Shown here piece after piece: positions 13,801 to 25,800 of a stretch of 64,000 nucleotides of DNA; position 1 is the first letter of the stretch, and the number at the start of each line of letters is the position of its first letter. The translations under genes were made by a program, and so were the position numbers. The stretch comes from Strongylocentrotus purpuratus (Eukaryota; Echinodermata; Echinoidea; Camarodonta; Strongylocentrotidae), in contig NW_022145610.1 of the NCBI RefSeq assembly GCF_000002235.5, positions 31,490,306 to 31,554,305 on the forward strand. The letters run 5' to 3'. The notes below the pieces were generated by a model. The model was not told the origin of the DNA and did no database searches. It saw only the letters and a program-made list of their open reading frames with translations.

Positions 13801-16800
13801 CATCCTTGCAGGTTGGAGAACTCATGTTCAGGATTGCATCGATCTTGGATGGATCAGCTTTCAGTCCAGAGTTGGATACTATGTGGCCTAGGAACGAGAT
13901 TTCCTTCAGTCGAAATTGGCATTTCTCCTTGTTCAACACTATGCCAACAGTTTGACATCTCTGTAGAAGACTCTGTAGTCGGGTATCATGCTCAGCATCA
14001 CTGTTACCCCAGATTATGATGTCATCTGCCACACATCGTACCCCTTGAAGACCATCCAGTGCTAGATGAAGTCTCTTTTGGAAGATTTCGCTGCTAACCT
14101 TCAAGCCAAATGGTAGACGTTTCCATTTATACCTTCCCCATGGTGTTGCAAAGGTAGTTAGCAGACTTGAGTCGTCGTCAAGAACACAGTGCAAATATCC
14201 ATCTTTAAGATCACAGATGGAGAAGACCGTTGCATTGGACAGTTGAGGCAGGATATCATCGAGAACAGGCAGAGGATAATGTTCTCTTTTCAGCACGAGA
14301 TTGAGTGGTCTAGGGTCTAAGCACACACGCACTTTACCAGATTTCTTCTGTACAACAGCCATCTGGCTTACCCAGTCAGTTGGAGAACTTACTTCCTCAA
14401 TCAGGTCTCTTGTCTGCAGTGCATCAAGTTCATCCTTCACAATACTTCTCAAGGATTCTGGTATCACTCTAGCAGGACGAACACTAGGGGTAGCATCATC
14501 CATAACAGTCAGATGAACATCGTTCCCCGGCAGAGTACCAGTCACAGAGGATGAGAAGACCACAGGATACTCTTTGTGAAGATTCTCAGGAGCTAGGTTG
14601 CAGACATTCTCAGGAAATATGTTGTGGACTATTTCCATAGATTCGTAGTGAACAGTGATAAGCTGCATCTTCTCAGAAGCTGTTTTGCTTAGCAGTGGAG
14701 TCAGATCCTCCTTAACTATGACATAGTCAATCCTGTACTTTTTTCCAGTAGCTGGATTCCTTGTCACGACTTTGCACTTTCCCACAGCACGTAGTAGCGG
14801 AGAGTGGTTCCACATCCGGAGATGGATGCATTCATTTCTCACTACATCTTCTTCAGACAGAAACTTCTGTGGGAGAACACTCACTGTTGCTCCAGAGTCC
14901 AACTGGAACTGTACTCTTCGACCATTTAGTAGCATGTTGCAAAAAATTGGTCCATCTTCAGGGCTTACTGTATTTATCTGTACAACACTGATACTTTCAG
15001 TGGAGGAGTACTCATCATCTTCGAGTTGGTGAACACTCTTGGAAGTACACACTGCAGATCCCTTGAAGTGATTGGGCTTATGGCACACATTGCACTTTTG
15101 ACCCCATGCAGGGCAGCATTCCTTCTTCATTTCGTGTGATTTATTACAGAACTTGCACTTTTTGAGCTCTTTCGGCTTCTGCTTTACAAACTTCTGCTTT
15201 CCACTTCCAGTTTTAGCATGTTTAGGGAAAGGTTTTCGATTCACCCTGTTGATTTCCTCACTTTTCAACGCCTTCATGTGAGTAGACGTCGCTTCAACTG
15301 CTTTACAAACATCAATGGCAGTAGAGAGGTCAAGATCAGATTTGGAGATGAGTAGTTCTCGCATACGATCATCACGTACTCCCAGTAGAACACGATCAAC
15401 GAGCAATTTGTCATTCATGCAGTCACAGAATCCACACGTCTTACTCATTGTACGCAGAGCTGTCACATACTGTTCAATAGATTCACCATCTTCCTGACTG
15501 CGTTGATTGAACTTGAATCTTTCAAAGAATTCTCTGCTCTCACCAAGGAAATGTTTATCAAACTTATCCAGTATCACAGAGCATTTCACACTTTCAGCGG
15601 CATTAGCAAACTTCATGCCGTTGTAGACACGCAGACAATCTTGTCCCACACTGTGCAGTAGTAGTGCAGTTTGGTACCGATCTGGTTGTTTGGAGAGGTT
15701 TGTGAGAATAGTGTAGTTGTCCCATTGCTGTCTCCAGATTTTCCACCCTTCAACTAGACCTACATTTCCCGCAGCCGCATGGAAATGACCAGGGGGTTGG
15801 ACAGAAGGCTTTACGAAATGGGCCCCTTGCAAATCACCCTCAGTACCCTCAGGAGACACAGTGTCAGGCATGTTGTACACCACAGCAAACAATTCAGACA
15901 GAGATCTCGAATTTCAATGCTTTGCATGCAAGTAACACTACACAAACTTACATGAGTGGGGCTGACTATACGTTGAGTTGACTCTCAAAGTAAACAGGTG
16001 AATTCCAGTTCATAACACGGTATGCAGACGCATAATAGAGTTATAGGTGTATTACAAACACTTTCCTACATGGATTTACAAACTTTCACCGCTGTCATCA
16101 TGTTTCAAGCTTAGTTCGATGGCATTTAATGTCAGACGACAAAGGATAGTACAGTCAGATTGGTATAGTAACGAGAGAGTGGCTTTTAATACTGATGGAG
16201 CCATCTGGCGCCCTCTTTTGATTGAAGCTTTACATGTGTTCTTCTAAAATCTCAGAAACAATATTGACACACACTCAATTCCCATAAAAAATAGGTTAAA
16301 TAAGACAAATTTGAAAAATGAAAATTTCACAATTTAAAGAAAAAAAAAAAACATTGAAAAAAAGAAGAAAAAGGAGCATTTTTTCTGACAGGGGTATGGA
16401 CAAGGGCTATTTTTATATCAATACACACATGGACATTTGATATATAGAACTGCTACTGTCCTATTAAACCATGCCCTTGGACGCTGCAAGGCCATATGTC
16501 ACTCAGTGTGGTCCAAGTTTGAACAGATTCCTGGGGGGTGTTTCACAAAGACTAAGATCGACTTTAAGTTGCACTTCACTATGGCAGGCTATTCATGCCA
16601 CTAGTTGCTCTCACCATTGGTCTCTCAATTATGATCTTTAAATAATAATTTTCCTTCAAATATGAACTATCAAAAAAATGTAGATTTGTGACCATGATTT
16701 GTGCATCCCTTGGGAGACCAATGCCAGTGAATGGTGAGAGAAAAAAAATGGCATAAACGGCCTGCCATAGTAAAGTCCAACTTAAATTTGATCTTAGTCT

Positions 16801-19800
16801 TAATGAAACACTCCCCTGGTGAGGAGCCTGACTATACAATGGGTCTTTATTAATCATCATTTTTTTCTTCTTCAAACTGACCTTTACTTCACAGATCTCT
16901 TGGTCCTTGGATGCGAGCACTTTGCGGAGTTTTTCGATAGCTGCATGAAGATCATGACTTTGCTCTACCTCTGCTACATCTTCCTCTGTCTGAGTCTCCA
17001 TGGTAACCACATCCTTCTGCATCTAAAAATTGACAATAGATCAGTAGTCATGGTAAATTGTCAATAAGAACTGGCTTCTTTATAACTTTTGTTTACCACA
17101 ACTTGCGTAGCAAGGCCTTTGTCCTTTTGGCACTCATTGCTTGTCTACATTTGACATCCATGCTATTGAATACATCATTCATCACTTGTTTGTAAAACAT
17201 GTTTATCATCATCATATTAATCATTATTACTATTTTTATGATCATTATCAACATCCTTATTATCCTTTTTCCTTTCTGCACCGTTCTACCCACACTCTCT
17301 GCCTACCTGTGGTCTTCTTCTACTCTCTCGCTCTGTCTGCACCCTAGCTCATCGTACAAAATTGATTTGGTGTAACTTACCCTACTAAAGCCGTTATGAC
17401 TGTATTTTACCATTACTGTAATTGTCTATGATTATGATTATTTCCTTTTGTAAACTGGGCCCCGTCTTACAAAGAGTTACGATTGATCCAAATCAATCGC
17501 AAGTTTGCAGTCTCCTATCTCTTATGTACATAGTTGTGATTGATATTAATCGCAAATAAGTTGGGATTGATATAAACTCTTTGTAAGAAGAGGCCCTGAT
17601 CTATAAACTTTTACCATTGAAAAACGAATTTCTGAATGAATAATAAATGCTAAATATCAATATCAATATATGAATATTGATATTATTATGATTACCAAGG
17701 CAACCCTTATTTTAACCCTTTCTCTGACAATGACACACCTGTCACTAATACACATGCCAGAGCATGGACAATTAACCAGCCTGTTTTGTGCTGGAAGGTG
17801 GTACCCATAATGACACTAACCTGCGACATGATTTCATAGTTTGCAGCTTCAAGTCGAGCCTTCTCATCTTGGATTCTGTGAAGACAAAAAAATGGCAAAG
17901 ACGTAAAAAGAATACACATTTTTTATATTTGACAATACCTCATTACTCATATGTTCAGAAAAAGTAATTGTTTGATTAGATAGAGCAAAGTATTACTTAT
18001 GTGATGACATACAACAAACTTAAAACGTGAATAGTTAATTCAACTAGTACTTATGCAAAGTACTTATGGACATTAGTAAGTAATAGTTGACGTCTAACCG
18101 AAGAACTGTTCCTAAAATACAACTGTGATGGTAAGATAACAACAATAATATTTACATAGTAAATGAAAAAAAAATTATAAAATCACAATTCTATGAATAA
18201 TGGTCAAAAAGAGTTTAAACTCCACATTAGGTAAAATAGTTTTAAGAAATGATGAAAATAGTTGTATACTCAAAAATTAAATGGTCATACTACTGACACT
18301 ACTGGAGCATTTTGAAGACTTATCACTTTTATAGCTTCTTACCTAGTGAGCTCATCTTGCAATCTCTCCATGTCATTTAGAACTTCTGAATGTCTTGTTT
18401 CTAGTTCAGTAGCCTCCGCCTCTTTCAGTTTCTCTTCTTCTTTCAACGTGTCCATCTCTTGGAGGACACAGGATAATCTTGACTCCAATTCAAGCACTTT
18501 TTCCTCTCTTACTGTGTCCTGCTCCTGCGACACATTGGCTAACATTGCCTCAAGCTCTGCCATGTGCTGTTCTCTCAAGTTCTCCTCTTCTTTCAGAGCC
18601 TCTATCTCCTGCAGAACATTGACCAGCTGTGCTTCTGCTTCAGCCACTTGCTCCTCTCTGAAGATGTCCTGCTCCTGCGAGACGTTGGCAAACCTCGACT
18701 TCAATTCAGCCATTTCCTCTTCTCTCAAGTTCTTATCCTCATTTAGAAACTCCAACTCTTGGCGTGCATCATTCAAATGCGACTGCATCTCAAGAAACTT
18801 GCCTACTTTCTGGTTCTTTTCTTCTTTCAAAGCTTCCAGCTCTTGAAGAACACCTGTCAAATGTGCCTCCAGCTCAACCACCTTGTCTTCTTCTGCGCTC
18901 TTCTCCTGCGAGGCGCTGGTCAACCTTTCCTCAAGCTCAGAGATCTGCTTATCTTTCAAGTTCTTCTCCTCCTTCAAAGCCTCCAGTTCCTGGATAACAC
19001 TGGCCAGATCTGACTCCAGCTCCACCACTTTGTCCTTATTCAGGTTCTTCTCTTCCCGCAGTGAGTCCATCTCTTCCACGACATTGGTCAAATGGGACTC
19101 CAACTCTGCCACTTTGCCTTCCTCGCTGATCTCTTTTGAAACGATGGCTAACCTTGATTCCAGCTCGGTCATTTGTGCTTCTCGGACATCCTTCTCTTGC
19201 CTAAGAACCTCTATCTCCTGCATGCCGGTGGTCAACCAGGACTCCAGCTGAGCTATTTTCTCTTCTCTCAGGGTCTTTTCTTCCTTCATGGCATCCAACT
19301 CCTGCAGTGCATCAGACAACTGTGAATCCTGTTTGACAACTCTACCTTCCTCTTCACCTTCCTTGTCTTGTTGGACATTGGCCAGCCTCGACTCCAGCTC
19401 ACTTATTTGCTCTTCTTTCACATTCTTCTCTTCTCGCAGAGCCTCTACCTCTTGGAGAACGGAAGCCAACTGTGCTTCCAGCTCTGTTGCTTTGTCTTCC
19501 GCTCCACTCTCCTTCTCATGTACGACCTCACCTAACCTTGACTCTAGCTTAGAAATTCTCTCATCTTTCCATGCTTCTGCTTCTCTCAGGGAATCGGTTT
19601 CTTCAAAAACATTTGCCAAATGGGATTCTAGCTGCAAGATTCTCTCTTCCTTCAAATCCACATCTTCTTCAGGTACACTGGCTAGCAATGACTCCAGTTC
19701 GGCAATTCTCTCTTCTTTGAATTTCTTCTCTTCCCTCAGAGCCTCTACCTCTTGGAGAACGGAAGCCAACTGTGCGTCCAGCACTGTTGCTTTGTCTTCC

Positions 19801-22800
19801 GCTCTACTCTCCTTCTCATGTACGACCTCACCTAACCTTGACTCTAGCTCAGAAATTCTCTCAACTTTCAATGCTTCTGCTATTCTCAGGGAATCTGTTT
19901 CTTCAAAAAAATTTGCCAAATGGGATTCTAGCTCCAAGATTTTCTTTTCCTTCAAATCCACATTCTCTTCAGGTACACTGGCTAGCAATGACTCCAGTTC
20001 AGCAATTCTCTCTTCTTTGAAATTCTTCTCTTCCCTCAGTTCTTCTGTCTCCTGCAGGAGATTAGCCAGCTTAGAACTCAGCTCCAACAATTTCTCCTCT
20101 TTCTCACCATCTTGCTCCTGGAGAACCACGTTGAACCTTGATTCTAGCTCCATCATTTTCTGTTCTTTCAGAGTCTCCTCCTCCCTCAGGGTGTCCATCT
20201 CCTGGACAGCATTAGCCAGCTTGGCTTCTAGGTCACATACCTTCTCCTCTCTCATGGTTACCTCTTTCTTTAGAGCCTCCATCTCCATCAGAATGCTGGC
20301 CAACCTTGACTCAAGCTCATGTACTTTCTCCTCTTCCACATTCTCCTTCTCCTGCAAGGCACCAGCTAACTTCATCTCCAGTTCCGTCACCATCTTCTCC
20401 TTCTGAATTTCCTTCTCCTTCAAGGACTCCATCTCCCTCAAGACTTCAGCCAGCCTTGACTCCAGCTCAACCGCATTCTCCCTGTTCTCAGTCTCCAGCT
20501 CCATGCCTTCTTCTGCAGTCGCTCCCTCTGCCCCCTCCTTCTCCTTCAGCTTGTCATAGGCCTCTTGCAGCTGCTGGCGGAGTTCAGAGGTCATCGAGCG
20601 GTTGCGCTCTTTCTCCGCATCCAGCTGGAAATCCAGATCCGTCTTTTCATTTTCGGACTGGGTCAGTTGGGCTGTAATCTTTGTCTGATGGCAAGATAAT
20701 AGCAGGATCTTGATTAATCAGTGAAAAATTTCTTTCTTAGCAATATTCATAGCTTGATAACATGTATTTTGATTAATATCTTTGTGTCTTTACATTACCA
20801 CATTAAACTTGTTTCGGTGCCAACTGACTGAGGCACAGAATGTCAGTAAAAATTATAAAATTTTGGACTGTAGGCATCAAAATTTGTATTTTTACAATAT
20901 CGATCACACATGGTTCTTTACATGAAATGTAAATATGGTTCAGTAGAACTAACAATTGCTCGTTTATTCTATAGTATTAATAAGTAAGAACAATTTTTAA
21001 ACAAAAGTAATGATAATTATCACCACAAATCATAAGAACTAACAACAACAACAACAAAATTTCAAAGACTTATGTATCAGCAACTTAAATTGGTGATGAT
21101 TAGCATGGAAAGGAGAAGAAATAAATAATAGAGATTGGAAAAGATCATGAGAATTTACTTACCTCTATATCCCTCAGATCTTTATCCTTTTGTTTCATGA
21201 TCTCCTGGAGTCTGTTGATTTCACACTGGTATTCAGACTATGAGAATACAAAAAGACATGATTACCAGTACAGATCATTTGGTGGAAGCATGCTGGTCTA
21301 TCTTATATACATATAAACATTAAAACTACAGCTGAAAAAACTCTCTGTTAAACCCTACTGATTTCTGACAAGTATTTAAACTACATAAATTATAAATCAT
21401 GAATCTTTGAGAAAAAAGATTCATCTTTAATTTTTTTTAATTTTTTTTTTACATAAGTTGAATTTCTAAGTGGTGCTCACAGATTTAAAACAATTAATTA
21501 CTCATCATTTATAAAAACACAACAGAGAAGGGTAAAGTACATGAAATATACAACATGAAACTATCAAAGAATTACACAATTGTGATTAAAATACAGCCAA
21601 ATCGTTTGTGGATGTAGTTAGGTAAACCAGGGCTCGAATTTAGCGGTGGCCCGGTGCCAATGGCCACCTGAAACGCTGTCGGGCCACCTGAAATCACCGA
21701 CTAGATGGCCCGTACTCGATATCGAGTTCAGCTAGCCATCATTTTGAAATGAGACGTAGTTGTCATGCAGTAGACTGTAGAGGGCAGTATGCAGAAGAGA
21801 GAGGAAAAAGCGCGGGCCTGAGATCACGTGATATTCACGTGACTATTATGTGGTTTTTTTTCCCTCTCTAGCTGCGAGCTGCCGCATTCTGCGCTGCATG
21901 CATGACAACTACGTCTCATTTCAAAATGATGGCTAGCTGAACTCGATATCGAGTACGTAGCTCATGAAATATCATTATTTCTGTAAGATATTATGAATAT
22001 CTATAGTATTATTTGTCAAAGCAAATAATTATTTTACGGTAATTTTGTTGAATTGGAGTCCCTTAAAGTCTTACGTGATGTTTTTTAATTGGTTTAATGC
22101 TTATTGTTCCGATCAGGTCGGATGACGGTGTAGGGATTTAAACGTGCATATGAAGCTTGACTCGTAACTTCTGCTTGCCGTTATACACGCATTTTTAGAA
22201 CGAACGAAAGGCACTTCGATGTTATTTCAAGAGCTCTAATTTATTTTCCTTCATCAAACTATCAAGGATAAACCATTATGTTGTGGATATATTTTGACAA
22301 TTAAATTAATGCCTTTAGTATTACGATTTAATTGCAATAGTCTGATCAATATTTTAGTCTTGTGTGTGGCATTTTCTTGCTCTGTCTTCAGTGGGTCATA
22401 TATCTATTTCCACTTCCGTTTCTGAACGCACTCGATCGGTACCACGAAGCGTGATTCCTTTCTTGCAGCCTCAATTTTAGAGCGATAAAAACACCTACCG
22501 TCAACTGAAACAATATCCATTTATTTCTAAAGCATATTTATTTGATTATATTGAAATATAAGTTTGTGAATTCCATATTTTTAGTTCTATATTTCAAAAT
22601 ATCAGTGTGAAATTTAATTTTGAAAAACCCGAAACCCGAAAACCAAAAACCGGGTTTCAGCTCGACGGTCGGGGCCCGGGCGGGGACCCGTTTCGACTCA
22701 GGCCTAAAGTAAATATACAATCAATTTTATATCTTCCAACAGAACTTGGAGCTCAAAGAAAAGCAGAAGTTTGGCGCCTTGTGTGCCCTGTACAATCCTA

Positions 22801-25800
22801 ACTTAAGGGGGAGGGGGTCCTTGTGATGCATGATAGTCAAGGAGAAAGGGAGAAAAACATTGAAGTGAAGTTGAGACAGAAGTATATAAACAAAGAGAGA
22901 GGATTTGGAATGAGAGTCTAAAGAGTCACTCACCTTTCATTATTAAATGCAGCTCATGCTGCTTTTAACACGTATAATTTATGCATTTTTTTATTAAACA
23001 TTTGCATTATTTAATGCATAAAAGTGGGGCCACCTGAAAATCCATTTGGCCACCCAGATCTCCTACCCAAGTGGCCCTGCTGGCCACCTCAAAAAAAGTT
23101 AAGGGCAAGCCCTGTAAACATATTTTGATTAAATATTATATATCTAAATCATGATACACATTTAATCTTGTGTAAATGTGAATATGAATATAGTAGATTT
23201 CCAAAGAGTATTCCATACTTTTGAATCCCTATTCAGGAGACACCCCCCCCCCCCCCTCACTATTTGTTTAATGAGAGACAGAGCAAAACGCACATCAAAC
23301 CCGAGTCTGTACTTACATGTATCAATCTATCTATCTATCTATCCATCTATCACAAGGTCAGCGGTTTGAGTGCCGCCGCTGCACTAATGTCCTTTGGCAA
23401 GACATTGATCTACATTTGCCACACTCCACCCAGGTGAAGTAAATGGGTACCTGGTGGAAATTTATTCCTTGAAACGCAGCGCGCGTAACAACTGCACTGC
23501 TAAAGCCAGGGTAATTATGCTCCATTATTTGTAGAGCGCTTAGAGACTTCTGATAAAGTAAGTGTTAGGCGCTATATAAGCACTATAATTATTATTATTA
23601 TCTTTGAAACTCTAATTCTAGTTCTCACCTCTTGTTCTTTAAGAGATTTGTCCTCCCACCTTGTAAACTGCTGCAGCTCCGCATACTCCTCAGCCTTCTG
23701 CAGCAGCACAAACCTTAGCTCTGCTATCTCTTCCTTCCTAAAGGACACCATGCAAAGGGAAGAGACATCCCCGTTCAGACGTGGTATACTGATAACATTT
23801 TGTACAATACACATATCGCTAGAGGTACCTGTATATTACAGGCAACTAGTTTGTTTGTGTGAACAAACCTCAGCTCCCCTATCTCTTCCTTCCTAAAGGA
23901 CACCATGCAAAGGGAAGAGACATCGCCGTTCAGATGCGGTATACTGGTAACGTTTTGTACAATGTATCTCTAGAGATACTTGTACATTACAGGCGTCTCA
24001 TTTGTTTGTGTGAACGGTGTAAAGCAGAACATATAGCGAATGTTGTATGGCAAAATGGAATTATGGGCCTTATTTAGAATGATAACTCATTATCAAATAG
24101 TACTTGAACAGAATTTATAGGTATAGACCTGTTCCAGTCATGCGCTTGCATTGTGAAAGAAACGTTGTGGAATCAATCAGAAAAGGTTGATCATCTAGCA
24201 TATAAGTATTGGTGTCTACTGCAAGGTTCTTGAATCATCAAAATGATAAGAAATTTGGCCCAGTCTTGGTAAAGTTACAAGCACTGTACACAGAAAGATG
24301 TATATGGGACTACGCAATATCTATCTAGTCCAGATAGATATGATAATTCACCAAATACAACTAGTAGGCAAAATTTGTATCATCATGTATTAGTCAAAAT
24401 ATATTCTTTCACATGACAGGTAATAGAGCTTCCATTTCATTTTTTCAGAGGGGGGCATTTCCGAAACTGGTCTATACCTTTTACTTAGAGCACATTGTTA
24501 GTGTTCCAGTTTGAGAAGAGGCTAATTGGACTCTTGATCAGGGACGGTCACTGCACGTGTCAGTCTGACATCACTTCAATCCAGAGTCAACTGGGTTCAT
24601 TCTTTACAAAACGGACGGCTTACTATTCCAACCCCAATCAGGAAGAGTTTGTACAATACAATTGGTTTATTTGAGAGTGAGTGAAAAACAAAGTTCCTCC
24701 TCTAAAAATAAAGGTTGTAATCACAGCAAAGAGGTGCTGTGATTTTAAAGGGAGAGGGTTGTCAGTTTCCATGAGCAGAAGTTCATAATTTGCTGACATC
24801 AGAATTGGTGGAAATACCATTAATGGTCTGCACACAGCAACTTGTAGGCCAATTCAGAAATACTCTGTAGTCTCTCTGAGAGTCTTTGGGTGATGCAAAT
24901 GGGGATTTACCATATGGGAAAAAGGCAGGGCAGTACATGGAGCAGCCTGTTGGTCATAGAACGGAAGGCTAATCCTGGTGATTGCCAACACCTGTTATTG
25001 GGTAAACACCCAAATTGAACGGTGTCCGTTAAATTCCACATGAGAGCCCACTTCTATGTTTCTTTAAAGGCCGTTTGTACTAGTTTGGCTAGAAGGGATT
25101 AGAACACCCAGCAAGGTCACTGGCAGGTGGTTATCTCATCAACTCGGCTCTCAATTAACATAAGAAAAAGAGGATCATGGGGGACCAATGGTCACCGCTT
25201 TGGCATTATTTTCTATATAGAGGGAGCAAGTACCTACAAGTAGTACAGTGGGCCTTTAATAGGCTATAGGAATACCAGTACTTACATTTTGATGATGTCA
25301 GATGATGCATCTGTTCTCATCTCAAGTTCTTTCTTGGTCTCTTCCAGCTTAGAATGCAACTGGTTCCTTTCTTCACTCAGAGCTTCACACAGTGTTAATG
25401 ACTCCATCAGTTCTCCTTTCCTGTATACATCATATTAAAAGACCATGAACAAGATAATCATTAATAGTTAACTACTTAATTGACAACAGTGTGTTGATGC
25501 AAGTTTTGATCGTACATTTTTGTTAAAAAAGCCAGAATGCTGATAAGAAAGACTTGCTAAACTGTGATTTTAACAAAGAAATGATAGCAAGCATTCTTTT
25601 TCGTTAAAGGCAGCATAATTGTTCAAGATTTTTACTCTAATGACAACGGTCTCACTTACTGATAATACTGACTAATTTTAAAAAGCTGGTAGCTCCATGT
25701 AAAAAATTTGCAATTGGTCACAACTCTAAGAGGTCAATTGTAAGTTCCAATTTCTAAATTAATGATTTTGAGAGATTGAAAAGTTATATTACAATTATGT

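Larger units (their letters stand above)
11343..16271 (-). mobile_element. Complete Ty3/gypsy (Metaviridae) LTR retrotransposon
   Basis: A 4,929-bp element is bounded by two identical 171-bp LTRs and flanked by a perfect 5-bp target duplication CACTC (11338–11342 and 16272–16276). It lies in the intron between CENP-E exons 21 and 22, in the same orientation as the host gene. It has one intact fused gag-pol frame, a 3' polypurine tract and a candidate primer site. The protein order PR–RT–RNase H–IN and the compact single ORF fit the Mag-like lineage common in invertebrates, including sea urchins. That lineage call is an inference from overall style. LTR identity and the intact frame indicate a very recent, probably polymorphic insertion. 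Confidence 0.97.

Noticed and set aside
19288..20406. 372-codon open frame on the plus strand
   Set aside because: It is the reverse complement of the coiled-coil exon. Its Ser-rich composition follows from Glu/Leu codons on the other strand, and there are no domain motifs.
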